Assembly (NCBI RefSeq): GCF_014202505.1
Contig: NZ_JACHGW010000001.1
Coordinates: 1,240,001 to 1,304,000, forward strand
From: Armatimonas rosea
GTDB lineage: Bacteria > Armatimonadota > Armatimonadia > Armatimonadales > Armatimonadaceae
Direction of reading: 5' to 3'
DNA: 64,000 bases
Within the stretch, counting starts at the first letter, position 1; every line of letters starts with the position of its first letter. This document shows positions 8,196 to 16,865 of this stretch, piece by piece. The translations under genes were made by a program, and so were the position numbers. The notes beneath the pieces are model-generated. The model did not search any database, was not told where the DNA came from, and saw only the letters and a list, made by a program, of their open reading frames with translations.

Positions 8196-8201
8196 AGTTT
8201 A
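8196..8201 (-). promoter_or_regulatory. -10 element, probable leaderless start
   Basis: TAAACT on the minus strand ends 5 nt before the ATG at 8190. No Shine-Dalgarno is present. Confidence 0.4.
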
Positions 8202-8219
8202 CCTGTTTCGGGAGACCTC

Positions 8220-8615
8220 TTAGTCGCCCTGGCAGACAATCGCAAGGTTTTGCTGCCGAGCTAGCACGACAAGATTTTCCCATTGATTAAGTCGCTCAAG
8301 AAAAATAGCTTTGTTGACGTCCTCAAAGATTTCCTTGTACTCGGGCCAGATCTGGATGCTGACAGAGACAGGCCAGGTCGTGGGCTGGCTTTCGATCTGC
8401 TGACGGGCTTGTATAAGCACTTCCAGAAGGGCATCAAGGCTCGCGCCTTCGAAGTAGGCGTTGCCATAGAGGTCAATGTATTGGCCAGTCTCCTTGGCTA
8501 GTTGTTCAAAGAGCGGGTGGAGAAACCAGTAGTAGCCGTCGTCGTCGAGAAACAACGACGGCTGGTCGGAGTGGGGACGGGGTGAGGCACTCGTTCCGAG
8601 GCCGATCTGGAGCAT
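8220..8615 (-). CDS. Conserved hypothetical protein
   Basis: A 131-residue acidic cytoplasmic protein with a distinctive core, DDDGYYWFLHPLFEQLAKETGQYIDLYG, followed by amphipathic helices. I recall similar hypothetical proteins in planctomycetes but know no function. It begins 4 nt after the leuC stop and is thus a likely co-transcribed tail gene. The conserved aromatic Tyr-Tyr-Trp cluster suggests a binding pocket (inference only). Confidence 0.7.
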   Translation of the reverse strand: MLQIGLGTSASPRPHSDQPSLFLDDDGYYWFLHPLFEQLAKETGQYIDLYGNAYFEGASLDALLEVLIQARQQIESQPTTWPVSVSIQIWPEYKEIFEDVNKAIFLERLNQWENLVVLARQQNLAIVCQGD

Positions 8616-8619
8616 GGGG

Positions 8620-10017
8620 CTACAAGTCGCTGGGCGTGGAGAGGGTTCCTCGGATGGCGGTGGCGGCGGCCATGGTTGGGCTGACGAGGTGCGTACGTCC
8701 GCCCTTGCCCTGGCGTCCCTCGAAGTTGCGGTTGCTGGTAGAGGCGCAGCGCTCGCCGGGCTGGAGGATATCGGGGTTCATCCCAAGGCACATGGAGCAG
8801 CCGGGCTCGCGCCACTCGAAGCCTGCCTCGACAAAGATCTTATCCAGGCCCTCGGCCTCGGCTTGCTTCTTCACGAGGCCCGAGCCGGGGACGCACAGCG
8901 CGCGCTTGACGCTTACTTTATGCCCCTTGAGCACGGCGGCGGCGGCGCGGAGGTCCTCGATACGGCCATTGGTGCACGAGCCGATCCAGACCGTGTCCAC
9001 GGCGATAGAGCGCAGCGGCGTGCCGGGTGTGAGGTCCATGTAGGCCAGCGCCTGCTCGCACGAGCGACGGTCGGCGTGGTCGGTGAACTGGTCGGGGCTG
9101 GGGACAACGGCGGTGAGCGGGAGCGCTTGGCCCGGCGACGTTCCCCAGGTCACGTGGGGGGCAATCTCAGGGCCACTGAGCTCGACCAGCGTGTCGTAGG
9201 TCGCGCCTTCGTCGGTGGCCAGCGTGCTCCACTGCGCCACGGCGGCGTCCCAGGCCGCGCCCTGCGGCGCAAACTCACGGCCCTTGAGGTAGGCGAAGGT
9301 GGTCTCGTCGGGGGCGATCATCCCCGCGCGTGCTCCCGCCTCAATCGACATGTTACAGACCGTCATGCGGCCCTCCATCGAGAGCGCACGAATCGCCTCG
9401 CCGGTGTACTCGACCACGTAGCCGGTCGCGCCATCGGTGCCGATCTTGCCGATAATCGCCAGGATAATGTCCTTGGGGGTCGCATCGGGATGGAGCGGGC
9501 CGTTGATGCGAATCTCCATGGTCTTGGGGCGGCTCTGGGGCAGGCACTGGGTCGCTAGGACATGCTCCACCTCGCTCGTCCCGATCCCGAAGGCCAGTGC
9601 CCCAAATGCGCCGTGGGTGCTGGTGTGGGAGTCGCCGCAGACAATGGTCTGGCCCGGCTGTGTGTAGCCTAGCTCCGGCCCCATGACGTGCACCACGCCC
9701 TGCTTGTCAGAGTGGAGGTCGTAGAGCGTGATCCCAAACTCCTCGCAGTTCTTGGCCAGTGCCTGGATCTGCTTCAGGGAGATCTCATCGGTGATGGGGA
9801 GCAGGCGGCTGGTGGTGGGGACATTGTGGTCCATGGTCGCCACGGTTCGCTCCGGGCGCCGTACCTTCCGCCCCGTGAGGCGCAGGCCCTCAAAGGCTTG
9901 GGGGCTGGTCACTTCGTGCACAAGGTGCAGGTCGATATACAGGAGGGCAGGCTTCCCCGCTTCGGCGCGGACGACATGGGCGTCCCAGATCTTCTCAAAG
10001 AGCGTTCGTGGTGTCAT
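8620..10017 (-). CDS. leuC: 3-isopropylmalate dehydratase large subunit LeuC
   Basis: A 465-residue aconitase-family enzyme of leucine biosynthesis, isomerising 2- to 3-isopropylmalate. Visible motifs: [12 protein letters not shown] at the start, [32 protein letters not shown], and the Fe-S cluster cysteines in [12 protein letters not shown] and [27 protein letters not shown] gives the substrate-binding Arg. Length is normal for LeuC. The small subunit leuD is not adjacent, unlike most genomes. A perfect TATAAT box 6 nt before the ATG and no Shine-Dalgarno suggest a leaderless message. Confidence 0.97.
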   Translation of the reverse strand: MTPRTLFEKIWDAHVVRAEAGKPALLYIDLHLVHEVTSPQAFEGLRLTGRKVRRPERTVATMDHNVPTTSRLLPITDEISLKQIQALAKNCEEFGITLYDLHSDKQGVVHVMGPELGYTQPGQTIVCGDSHTSTHGAFGALAFGIGTSEVEHVLATQCLPQSRPKTMEIRINGPLHPDATPKDIILAIIGKIGTDGATGYVVEYTGEAIRALSMEGRMTVCNMSIEAGARAGMIAPDETTFAYLKGREFAPQGAAWDAAVAQWSTLATDEGATYDTLVELSGPEIAPHVTWGTSPGQALPLTAVVPSPDQFTDHADRRSCEQALAYMDLTPGTPLRSIAVDTVWIGSCTNGRIEDLRAAAAVLKGHKVSVKRALCVPGSGLVKKQAEAEGLDKIFVEAGFEWREPGCSMCLGMNPDILQPGERCASTSNRNFEGRQGKGGRTHLVSPTMAAATAIRGTLSTPSDL

Positions 10018-10023
10018 GCCCTG

Positions 10024-10029
10024 ATTATA
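10024..10029 (-). promoter_or_regulatory. leuC -10 element, leaderless start
   Basis: Perfect TATAAT on the minus strand, 6 nt from the ATG. A TGGACA lies 18 bp further upstream as a possible -35. Confidence 0.65.
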
Positions 10030-10086
10030 GGCCGCTTGCCTGCCCCGTGTCCAACGGATAGTTTCGATCTAAGTGATAGGCAAAAC

Positions 10087-10365
10087 CTACTGAAAGATCA
10101 CCTTATCGACCTCGGCCATGCCCTGGAGGGCGCGGGTCAGTGCCTTGAGCTCGTCGCTGAAGATAGACTCGTTGCCGCTGAGAGGGGCGAACTTGCCAAA
10201 AATAGTGAGGGTTCCCCGGCGAATGGAGAGCGTGATCTTGGTGCAGTCTAGGCAGAACTTCCCCATCTCACGGCGGACGTCCCGAAGCGTTCGGTTGTTC
10301 TTGAGCTTTTCCTCGATTGATTTTGCAGCTAGGCTTTTCTGAGCGAGATGTTTATTTGCTTCCAT
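10087..10365 (-). CDS. Small hypothetical protein, possibly BON-like
   Basis: A 92-residue protein. The N-terminal half is a charged helix (AKSIEEKLKNNRTLRDVRREM); then come two strands, KITLSIRRGTLTIFGKF, and a helix ending in VDKVIF. The strand-strand-helix order with GTLTIFG resembles the BON/OsmY core, but similarity is weak. It has a CLDC motif in the middle. It is transcribed divergently from the secreted protein at 10507. No Shine-Dalgarno or good -10 was found. Confidence 0.55.
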   Translation of the reverse strand: MEANKHLAQKSLAAKSIEEKLKNNRTLRDVRREMGKFCLDCTKITLSIRRGTLTIFGKFAPLSGNESIFSDELKALTRALQGMAEVDKVIFQ

Positions 10366-10506
10366 ACTTGGTCATTCCGCACCCGAGTGCTGTTTTCTGT
10401 GCTCACTGAGGAAACCCGTAGAGCTACGAGGTAAAGAGGCTTGCTCCGTGCCAATAATTTTGCATTTTTGAAGGAAAGATCAAGAAGTGGATCGAAAGAG
10501 AGAGCT

Positions 10507-11061
10507 ATGAAAAAGACACTTACCCTTGGGTTGTTTTCGTTGTTTCTGCTCGCACCGGGTGCCCTGGCACAGGGGGGAGGGTCGGGGAGGAGTAAAGACC
10601 TCTCCTTTCAGTTTGGCTCCACCGGGGGCGGGCGGCAGGTGTCTGGTACGGGGAGCGCGTTTGGTGTCGCCTACAACCTTCCCCGCGGCGATGGCTACAA
10701 GAGCCTGGAGCTCTTCCACACCCGTGTTGCCGGTAGCGAGACCGTGTACTACTCATCGGGGAGCGCTACCCTGAGGACACTCCTAGAGACCACGGGGCTG
10801 TTCTACACCGCGCGAACCCGTCGGCCTCAGGAGCGCGGCTTCTACACGGGGATAGGCGGCGGTCTGGTCTACGAAAAGACAGCGCTTCCCCCGGACAGCA
10901 GCGACTACTTCTCTCTGCCGCGCCTGAGCCAGCGCTGGCGCTACCAGCTCCAGCTACGCTGGATCGCGGCGGGCTACAACTTCGCCGACGATATCTTTGG
11001 GGAGCTCTCTTACCAAGGGAACCGGCACATCGTCGCCTTCAATGTCGGCTACCGGCTCTAG
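10507..11061 (+). CDS. Secreted, beta-barrel-like protein of unknown function
   Basis: A 184-residue protein with a Sec signal peptide (MKKTLTLGLFSLFLLAPGALA). The mature part is glycine- and aromatic-rich with alternating strands (SLELFHTRVAG, TTGLFYTART, GFYTGIGGGLVYEK, YQLQLRWIAAGYNF, IVAFNVGYRL) and ends in an aromatic-X-Leu pattern typical of outer-membrane barrels. ATG 10507 was chosen because it begins the signal peptide and has GAGAG upstream; a TTG at 10441 would bury the signal. Its stop overlaps the convergent zincin stop by 3 nt. Confidence 0.65.
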   Translation: MKKTLTLGLFSLFLLAPGALAQGGGSGRSKDLSFQFGSTGGGRQVSGTGSAFGVAYNLPRGDGYKSLELFHTRVAGSETVYYSSGSATLRTLLETTGLFYTARTRRPQERGFYTGIGGGLVYEKTALPPDSSDYFSLPRLSQRWRYQLQLRWIAAGYNFADDIFGELSYQGNRHIVAFNVGYRL

Positions 11062-11696
11062 GCCTGCGGCTCCAGCGTGAGGCAGTCGCCCCACTCCTGC
11101 CAGCTGCTGCGCTCGTAGGCGCGGGCATCCACCTCCATGGGATCGAGGTGGTAGTTCAGGTACGCCAGGACAATATAGACCAGCGCTAGCACGATTAGCA
11201 GGCCGCCTAGGATCAGGGCAGGTTGCATTTGCTCACGCGCAAGAAGCTGCTGGATCGCCACGGCCCCGAGGAGCGCAACCACGATATAGCCCCGCCCGAG
11301 GTTACGCAGGGTGACATAGGAGAGCCAGGGCTCTTTATCGGTGACCTCGGTTAGCCCGGCGGTCTGCTGGGCGTGGCGTAGCTCGTGGGCAAGGGTCTGG
11401 AGCAGGCGCTTGCGGTAGAGCGGCAGGGCGCAGAGCGCGGTCGGCCAGGGAAGCGGAAAGAGCCCCAGGCGCGCCAGGACAATAAAGTGCGGGTTGAGGC
11501 AGACACAGTCCTCGCCACTCTCTTCCTGGTAGTACTCGCCGGGATTGATCCCCGTGGTCCACTCCACCCGCAGCGCTCCAGCATACCCGAGTGCCGTCAG
11601 TCGCTCCCGAAGCCGCTCGGTGTCCAGCTGGAGCTGGAAGGGCTTGCCGCCAACGCGGACGGCAGGGGCGGTGAGGGAGGCTTGGGTCGTTGGCAT
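11058..11696 (-). CDS. Membrane-anchored putative zinc metallopeptidase
   Basis: A 212-residue protein. HELRHAQQ (about residues 103-110) fits HExxH; DPMEVDARAYE near residue 190 supplies a candidate third Glu ligand, as in gluzincin-type peptidases. Two hydrophobic helices separate the two motifs (about 135-180). The N-terminal part is beta-rich. Function is inferred from motifs only, and the substrate is unknown. TATACT lies 6 nt before the ATG; it shares a 58-bp divergent spacer with the SGNH gene. Confidence 0.6.
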   Translation of the reverse strand: MPTTQASLTAPAVRVGGKPFQLQLDTERLRERLTALGYAGALRVEWTTGINPGEYYQEESGEDCVCLNPHFIVLARLGLFPLPWPTALCALPLYRKRLLQTLAHELRHAQQTAGLTEVTDKEPWLSYVTLRNLGRGYIVVALLGAVAIQQLLAREQMQPALILGGLLIVLALVYIVLAYLNYHLDPMEVDARAYERSSWQEWGDCLTLEPQA

Positions 11697-11702
11697 GCTG
11701 TC

Positions 11703-11708
11703 AGTATA
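11703..11708 (-). promoter_or_regulatory. -10 element of the zincin gene, leaderless start
   Basis: TATACT on the minus strand, 6 nt before the ATG at 11696. Confidence 0.55.
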
Positions 11709-11740
11709 GCAGTTCCTCCCCGCTTCGCCGCCCCAAGCGG

Positions 11741-11746
11741 TATCAT
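11741..11746 (+). promoter_or_regulatory. -10 element of the SGNH gene, leaderless start
   Basis: TATCAT 8 nt before the ATG at 11755, with no Shine-Dalgarno. It is paired with the opposite-strand TATACT 32 bp away. Confidence 0.5.
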
Positions 11747-11754
11747 AGAGCCCG

Positions 11755-12963
11755 ATGCGACCCTGGTTTTATCTGGCGCTAGGCTCTCTGCTGAGCGGCT
11801 GCACCCCGAGAAATCCCGCCCCGCTCCCGCTCCTCCAGCTCCACAACGGGGGGATGGAGCAGGGCACCGATGCCCCCACGGACTGGGGCGGCGACTGGGT
11901 GGGCTACAAGCGCCATGCCCTGAGCCGCGACACGCAAGTCAAGCACAGCGGGAGCGCGTCGCTACGCTTTCAGCTCACCCCCCGCGACCACGAGCGAACC
12001 TTGGAGCAGCTGGTTGTCGGGGGGGCAGGGCGCTCCGTGGTGCTGAGTGGCTGGCTCAAGACCGAGGGAGCCCTTCGAGTTCAGGTGGGGGTCTTGCCCT
12101 ACGGCAGCCGTGGTACCGCGCTCGCCGCTCCCGCCTTTTTTATGGTGGAAAAGCCCACGGGCTGGACCCACTTCTCGCAGCCGCTCACCCTCCCGGAGAA
12201 CGCCCTGAGCTTCAGTGTGGCGCTTCGGGCGGCGGGCGCGGGGGCGGTCTGGCTCGACGATGTCCAGCTCTCGGGGGAGCGTGTGGAGACAGTTCCCTCC
12301 GATCCGCTGACCGTGCTCCCGCCCCAGCACCAGGAGCCCGAGCGCCCCTACCCCGGCACGCACCTGCCCACCTGGTACGAGGTGCACCAGGCGCTCAAGG
12401 CCCAGGCACGCAGCGCAACCCCGAATATCGTCTTTCTGGGCGACTCGATCACCAAGCGCTGGCGGCTCGACGGTAGCGACGAGTGGGAGCGGTTCTTTGC
12501 GCCGCTGGGGGCGCTCAACCTGGGTTTGGAAGGGGACCGGACCTCGCAGGTGCTCTGGCGCATCCAAGACGGCACGCTCGCGGGGCTCCATCCCAAGCTC
12601 GTGGTGCTTGCGGTGGGGGCCAACAACCTGATCCGCGATACCTACCCCCCGGAGCGTGTCGCGGCGGGCGTGCTGGCCTGCGTCCGTGCGGTCGAGCGCG
12701 CCTGTCCGGGCACAAAGGTCTTGGTCGTGGGCATCTTCCCCACAGAAAAGAGCGCCACCCACCCGATCCGCGCACGCATCCAGCAGACCAACGCCCTGCT
12801 CGCCGCCCAGCTCCCGCACTTCCTAGAGCTGGGCAAGGACTTCCTAGAGCCCGACGGCACCCTCAGCGACCGCCTCTTCCCCGACCAGATCCACCCCAAC
12901 GCCGCCGGCTACCGCCTCTACCGCGAGCGCCTCCTCCCAAAAATTCAGAGTTTGGTTAAGTAA
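11755..12963 (+). CDS. SGNH/GDSL-family lipoprotein esterase with N-terminal carbohydrate-binding-like domain
   Basis: A 402-residue predicted lipoprotein: lipobox LLSGC at residues 13-17. Residues about 25-180 form a beta-sandwich like those in CBM or DUF642-type proteins (NGGMEQGTDAPTDWGGDWVGYK, AVWLDDVQLSGE). The SGNH hydrolase follows: block I GDSITKRW with the nucleophile Ser, block II LNLGLEGDRTSQV (Gly), block III VGANN (Asn), and DQIHPNAAGY (Asp-x-x-His). It resembles platelet-activating-factor acetylhydrolase-like carbohydrate esterases. Probable role: deacetylation of surface or environmental glycans, anchored on the periplasmic side. It converges on the acetyltransferase gene with DnaA boxes between. 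Confidence 0.85.
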   Translation: MRPWFYLALGSLLSGCTPRNPAPLPLLQLHNGGMEQGTDAPTDWGGDWVGYKRHALSRDTQVKHSGSASLRFQLTPRDHERTLEQLVVGGAGRSVVLSGWLKTEGALRVQVGVLPYGSRGTALAAPAFFMVEKPTGWTHFSQPLTLPENALSFSVALRAAGAGAVWLDDVQLSGERVETVPSDPLTVLPPQHQEPERPYPGTHLPTWYEVHQALKAQARSATPNIVFLGDSITKRWRLDGSDEWERFFAPLGALNLGLEGDRTSQVLWRIQDGTLAGLHPKLVVLAVGANNLIRDTYPPERVAAGVLACVRAVERACPGTKVLVVGIFPTEKSATHPIRARIQQTNALLAAQLPHFLELGKDFLEPDGTLSDRLFPDQIHPNAAGYRLYRERLLPKIQSLVK

Positions 12964-12976
12964 TACTCATTGAGAG

Positions 12977-13008
12977 TTATCCACAGGTTATCCACAGCCT
13001 GTGGATAA
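12977..13008. other. Cluster of three perfect DnaA boxes
   Basis: TTATCCACA occurs at 12977-12985 and 12988-12996, and its reverse complement TGTGGATAA at 13000-13008. All three match the strong DnaA-box consensus exactly within 32 bp. They overlap the last ten codons of the acetyltransferase gene, and a modestly AT-richer stretch (12935-12976) lies beside them. This could be part of an origin, a DnaA-titrating site or a regulated terminus; dnaA and dnaN are not in the window. Confidence 0.75.
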
Positions 13009-13771
13009 CTTCTTCGGGAAGAGAGAGGCCAAAGCGCTCCGTGAGCAGAGGGAGAAGCTCGGGCTCAGTGAGGGGCTGCGTGGTCGTGCTGGTGGCGGTC
13101 TCGGTTACAAGCTCGTGGTTGCGGAGGTAGGTGCGCTGGGTGAGGCCGGGGAGCTGGACGGTGAGGACTTTCTTGAAGATTGTGTCGGGGTGGGTGGACG
13201 TGTAGTGGCTGGCGACCTCGACATCGATCCCGTACGAGAGCTCATCCGTGAAGGCGTAGAGGTCTTTCCAGCCCGTGTTGCTGATGGACTGGAGCACCCA
13301 GGTCGTGCCCTCGCGCAGGAGGCGGTAGTGCCAGTCGCCGTGCGTTTGGGGCTGGCCCTCGACAAGCGGGAGCGGCTGGAGGAGCCCCTCGGAGCCAAAA
13401 CCCACATCGACCAGCCAAACCGTGCCCTCGAGCTCGACACGCAACAGAAGATGGGTACGGGGACGCAGCGTGACCGAGCGGTAGCGAACACGAGCCAGCA
13501 GGCGGGTGACGGTGAAGCCAAGGCTCTCCAGAGCGTGCAAGAGGAGCGTGTTCTGCTCGAAGCAGTAGCCGCCGCGTCGCGCCGTGACCAGCTTGGCCTG
13601 GAGGCTCTCACTATCCAGCGCGATACGCTGCCCCAAGAGCACATCGAGGTTCTCGAAGGGAATGTGGGTTGCGTGGGCGAGCTGAAGCGCCGCCAGAGTC
13701 TCCCCGCAGACGGTTCGTGGGCCGTCGTAGCCGATCCGGGCGAGGTAGGCGTCTAGGTCGAACTCGGGCAT
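12977..13771 (-). CDS. nat: Arylamine N-acetyltransferase (NAT)
   Basis: A 264-residue cytoplasmic enzyme transferring acetyl from CoA to arylamines or hydrazines. The catalytic triad is clear: Cys70 in RRGGYCFEQN, His107 in RTHLLL and Asp122 in LVDVGFGSE, at nearly the positions of Salmonella and mycobacterial NATs. THIPFENLDVLLG near residue 36 is also diagnostic. I prefer ATG 13771; a GTG at 13783 overlaps the upstream dioxygenase stop. The last ten codons and the stop are made of DnaA-box sequence, so the natural C-terminus may have been altered. Confidence 0.93.
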   Translation of the reverse strand: MPEFDLDAYLARIGYDGPRTVCGETLAALQLAHATHIPFENLDVLLGQRIALDSESLQAKLVTARRGGYCFEQNTLLLHALESLGFTVTRLLARVRYRSVTLRPRTHLLLRVELEGTVWLVDVGFGSEGLLQPLPLVEGQPQTHGDWHYRLLREGTTWVLQSISNTGWKDLYAFTDELSYGIDVEVASHYTSTHPDTIFKKVLTVQLPGLTQRTYLRNHELVTETATSTTTQPLTEPELLPLLTERFGLSLPEEVIHRLWITCG

Positions 13772-13776
13772 GGGCT

Positions 13777-14445
13777 CTACCACTTGTGGGCGATCGCGAA
13801 GCGGGGGTAGTCGCGGGCGTTGCGGCTCCCCGAGTGGGCGCAGAGGTAGTGATAGAAGAGCACATCGCCGCGCTTGCCCTCCACCTGAATCCCCTCGCCC
13901 AACTCCAGCTCGCCCAGAGCGTTGTTGAGGGTGAACATCCGCTGAAAGCGCTCAGGATCGCTCGCGGCAAAGGCCTCAATTTTCTTATGGGAGCCCGGCC
14001 AGACCACGGTCGGGGCACCGTCGCGCTTGCAGTCGGTGAGGTAGAGCAGCGACGCCAGGCGCATGGGGCGGGGGAAGACCACAAAGTTATCCCGCTCCAG
14101 GGCGTGGTCGATGTGTGGGCCGTGGTGCGCCCAGGGGCCGGGCTGGGGGAAGATATTGATCGCAAACGCCGAGCGCGGCGGCTGCCAGCTGGGCTCTGCC
14201 TCGCCACAGAGCTCGTCCACGAGCCGCGCCATCTCAGTGCTAAAGATCGCGCAGACCTCGGGCGAGTCGTGGCTGGAGCCGACCGGCGCGCCCTCCCAGG
14301 TGGCGGGATCGCACGGGTCGGCACCGAGCTTCGCCCAGATCGCCGCCTCGGCCCTGGCGGCGAGCTCATCGGGGATGAGGCCAGGGACGAGCAAAAAACC
14401 ATCGCGGTCAAAAGCGCTACGTTGCTCGGGAGTGAGAAGGCTCAT
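13777..14445 (-). CDS. Phytanoyl-CoA dioxygenase (PhyH) family protein
   Basis: A 222-residue Fe(II)/2-oxoglutarate oxygenase. It starts with the family pattern LTPEQRSAFDRDGFLLVPGLI. HHGPHIDHALERD supplies the HxD iron ligands, HYLCAHSGSRN the distal His, and the SRN Arg may bind 2OG. PTVVWPGSHKK is the usual pre-motif. The ATG overlaps the cysS TGA (ATGA), so it is co-translated with cysS although not functionally related in any obvious way. Substrate unknown; family members hydroxylate small molecules. Confidence 0.88.
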   Translation of the reverse strand: MSLLTPEQRSAFDRDGFLLVPGLIPDELAARAEAAIWAKLGADPCDPATWEGAPVGSSHDSPEVCAIFSTEMARLVDELCGEAEPSWQPPRSAFAINIFPQPGPWAHHGPHIDHALERDNFVVFPRPMRLASLLYLTDCKRDGAPTVVWPGSHKKIEAFAASDPERFQRMFTLNNALGELELGEGIQVEGKRGDVLFYHYLCAHSGSRNARDYPRFAIAHKW

Positions 14446-15857
14446 CTGCGCGAGACCTTCGGGCCTTGTGGCGTGTCGGCGAGGTCCCAGCCAAGCTCCG
14501 CGAGCTGGGTGCGGATCACGTCGGAGCGGGCGAAGTCCTTGGCCTTGCGTGCGGCTTGGCGCTCGTCGACCAGCGCTTGAATCTCCGCAGGCACCTCGAC
14601 CGCCACCTCCTCGGTCTTGACCGCGCGCTCCTCCAGCTTCAGCCCCAGCACGGCATCGAAGTGCTTCCAGAGCCGGGGGGAGTCGTAGGAGTGTAGTAGC
14701 CCGACCGCCCGGGGGACATTCAGGTCATCGGCGAGCGCCCCGAGGACATCGGCGACTGCTGACGCAAACGCGGTGTCGTCGGTGAGGGGCTCATCTTCCA
14801 CCCGCGCCACCCGCTCGTAGAGGCGCTTGAGGGTTCCCGCCGCGGCGTCCAGATTCGATGCCTTGCCAATCTCCTGGTTCTCCGGGTTCCACGCCCACTT
14901 CAGCTCCAGCTCACTGCGGTAGTGTGCCTGGAGGCAGAGGTAGCGGTAGGCGATGGGGTCGTAGCCCGAGGCGATCAGGGTCTCCAGCGTGATAAACCCG
15001 CCCTTGGACTTGCTCATCTTCGTGTCGCGGCCCAGGGTCAGAAACGCCGAGTGCATCCAGATATTGGCGAAGGTGTGGCCCGTGCAGCACTCGGACTGCG
15101 CGATCTCATTGGTGTGGTGGACATTGATATGGTCGTTGCCGCCGCAGTGGATATCGAAGGTCTCTCCCAGATACTTCATGCTCATCGCGGAGCACTCGAT
15201 ATGCCAGCCGGGGTAGCCAATCCCCCACGGCGACTCCCACTTCATGATGTGGTTGGGCTTGTTGGAGAACCAGAGAACAAAGTCTGCGGGGCCCCGCTTG
15301 CCGCTGTCCACATTCACATCGTCGCGGGCCGCCACCTTCAGCTCATCGAGGCGCAGACGGGCGAGCTTGCCGTAGTCGGGGAACTTGCTGGTGTCGAAGT
15401 ACAGCGCCTCAGGCGTGGTGTAGGTGTAGCCCTTCTCTTCCAAGGTCTTGTTGATGTCGATCATCTCCTGGATGTGGTCCGTGGCGCGCGGCAGATGAGT
15501 GGGGCGGTCGATATTGAGCCGGTCGATATCCTTCAGGAACGCCTCGGTATAGAACTCCGCGATCGCCCAGGGGTCTTTTCCCTCCCGCTGGGCCGCGATC
15601 GCCATCTTATCGTCGCCCTCGTCCTCGTCGCTGGTCAGGTGCCCGACATCGGTGATGTTCATCACCCAGGTGGTCTCCAGCCCAGCGAGGCGCAGGGTGC
15701 GCACCAGCAGGTCCTCAAAGAGAAAAGTACGGAGGTTGCCGATATGGGCGTAGTTGTAGACAGTCGGCCCACAGGTGTAGAGCCCCACTTTTCCGGGGGT
15801 CAGGGGCGCGAGGCGCTCTTTGCTGCGACTGAGTGTGTTGTAGAGAAAGATATCCAT
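14442..15857 (-). CDS. cysS: Cysteinyl-tRNA synthetase
   Basis: A 471-residue class I aminoacyl-tRNA synthetase that charges tRNA-Cys. N-terminal LYTCGPTVYNYAHIGN contains the first zinc-ligand Cys and the HIGH-type motif. The other zinc ligands lie in GWHIECSAMS, IHCGGNDHINVHH and NEIAQSEC. KMSKSKG is the second signature. The C-terminal anticodon-binding helices end with LAELGWDLADTPQGPKV, as in bacterial CysS. The start fits the family. TAAAAT and AGGAG about 20 and 16 nt upstream give a conventional leader. Confidence 0.97.
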   Translation of the reverse strand: MDIFLYNTLSRSKERLAPLTPGKVGLYTCGPTVYNYAHIGNLRTFLFEDLLVRTLRLAGLETTWVMNITDVGHLTSDEDEGDDKMAIAAQREGKDPWAIAEFYTEAFLKDIDRLNIDRPTHLPRATDHIQEMIDINKTLEEKGYTYTTPEALYFDTSKFPDYGKLARLRLDELKVAARDDVNVDSGKRGPADFVLWFSNKPNHIMKWESPWGIGYPGWHIECSAMSMKYLGETFDIHCGGNDHINVHHTNEIAQSECCTGHTFANIWMHSAFLTLGRDTKMSKSKGGFITLETLIASGYDPIAYRYLCLQAHYRSELELKWAWNPENQEIGKASNLDAAAGTLKRLYERVARVEDEPLTDDTAFASAVADVLGALADDLNVPRAVGLLHSYDSPRLWKHFDAVLGLKLEERAVKTEEVAVEVPAEIQALVDERQAARKAKDFARSDVIRTQLAELGWDLADTPQGPKVSRR

Positions 15858-15887
15858 GATATTGTTCGGAACGCTCCTATTTTAGAT

Positions 15888-16007
15888 CGCTCCCATGAAC
15901 GGGAGCGTCTTGCTGCCGTCGCAGGCTCCGACACGAAGGCCTCCGGCCATGGCCGAAGGCCTTTGTGTCGCGTAGCGACAGCGAGACGCCCCCCTCCAAC
16001 GGGGGCG
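15888..16007. repeat. Array of four small palindromes between ogg and cysS
   Basis: Hairpins: CGCTCCC/GGGAGCG (15888-15907); an 18-bp imperfect stem centred on GGCCATGGCC (15931-15968); GTCGCgtaGCGAC (15967-15979); CGCCCCC/GGGGGCG (about 15987-16007). Apart from the cysS leader, the 167-bp gap 15858-16024 holds nothing else. The third hairpin recurs at 41614-41626. These are probably REP-like elements that also stop transcription from ogg. Confidence 0.6.
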
Positions 16008-16024
16008 ATGAAAAGCGGTGTGAC

Positions 16025-16861
16025 CTATTTTACCGCCTGCTGGTAGAAGAGTGTTTGCTGTGCCCAGCCGGCGTAGGGGCCAAACTTGCGCTGGAAGGCC
16101 GACGCGGCGCGCTCGTAGTTGGCCGGGGTGAGCGAGGCATCGCGTAGCTCGGGGGCGTAGTGGGTCTTGGCGATCCGCCAGATATGGGTGTCCACGGGCA
16201 CGGCGGCATCGGCATCGAGGGAGAAGAGCGCGATACAGTCGGCGATCTTGCGGCCGATACCGGGGAACGGGGTGAGCTCGCTCTCTATCTCGGCGAGAGG
16301 CTTTCCTCGGAGAGAGTCCAGCCAGCCGTCGGGCTTCTCGGCGAGCTTGCGTGCGGCGGCGACCACGCGCTCGGCGCGGAAGCCGAGGCCGCGGGCGCGG
16401 AGCTGGCTCTCGCGGAGGGTGAGGAGTGCCTCTAGCGAGGGGAACGGGCCAAGGGGCTCGCCGCTGGCCTCCTCGCAGACCGCTTGGAGCATCTTGCTGA
16501 TGCGTGCGATAGGGGCGACGGAGGCGCAGAGAAACGAGAAGAAGCACTCGTGCGGGTCTTGTCGCAGGAGGCGTAGACCGGGTTGTCGCTTCCAGGCACT
16601 GGCAAAGAGGGGATCGCTAGCGCTCCAGCGGCGTGCTTGTTCACCCAGGGCGAGCTCATCGAGGCGCAGAAAGTGCCGCACCGTGGCTTCATCCGTCTCC
16701 GCAAGCTCTAGTGTGCTCTCGGTCTGTCGTAGGCAGAGTCGCTGTGTGCCCACGTAGCCCGTCAGCCAGCCATCGTCTTGCCGTTGCCAGCGAAAGAGCT
16801 GGCCGGAGAAGAGCGTCGCTTCGAGGTCGAGCTCGTGCTCAGGGAGGGTAAGAGAGATCAT
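16025..16861 (-). CDS. ogg: 8-oxoguanine DNA glycosylase/AP lyase, OGG1 type
   Basis: A 278-residue HhH-GPD glycosylase excising 8-oxoguanine. SGQLFRW (19-25) is the OGG1 N-terminal motif. The helix-hairpin-helix FPGIGRKIADCI (199-210) carries the Schiff-base Lys205, and VPVDTHIWRI (221-230) the catalytic Asp224, matching Lys249 and Asp268 of human OGG1. The short N-terminal TATA-like domain is present, unlike AlkA. The start at 16861 lies only 5 nt from the terminator of the upstream gene; no Shine-Dalgarno or clear -10 is seen, so it may depend on read-through. Confidence 0.9.
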   Translation of the reverse strand: MISLTLPEHELDLEATLFSGQLFRWQRQDDGWLTGYVGTQRLCLRQTESTLELAETDEATVRHFLRLDELALGEQARRWSASDPLFASAWKRQPGLRLLRQDPHECFFSFLCASVAPIARISKMLQAVCEEASGEPLGPFPSLEALLTLRESQLRARGLGFRAERVVAAARKLAEKPDGWLDSLRGKPLAEIESELTPFPGIGRKIADCIALFSLDADAAVPVDTHIWRIAKTHYAPELRDASLTPANYERAASAFQRKFGPYAGWAQQTLFYQQAVK

Positions 16862-16865
16862 AGAC

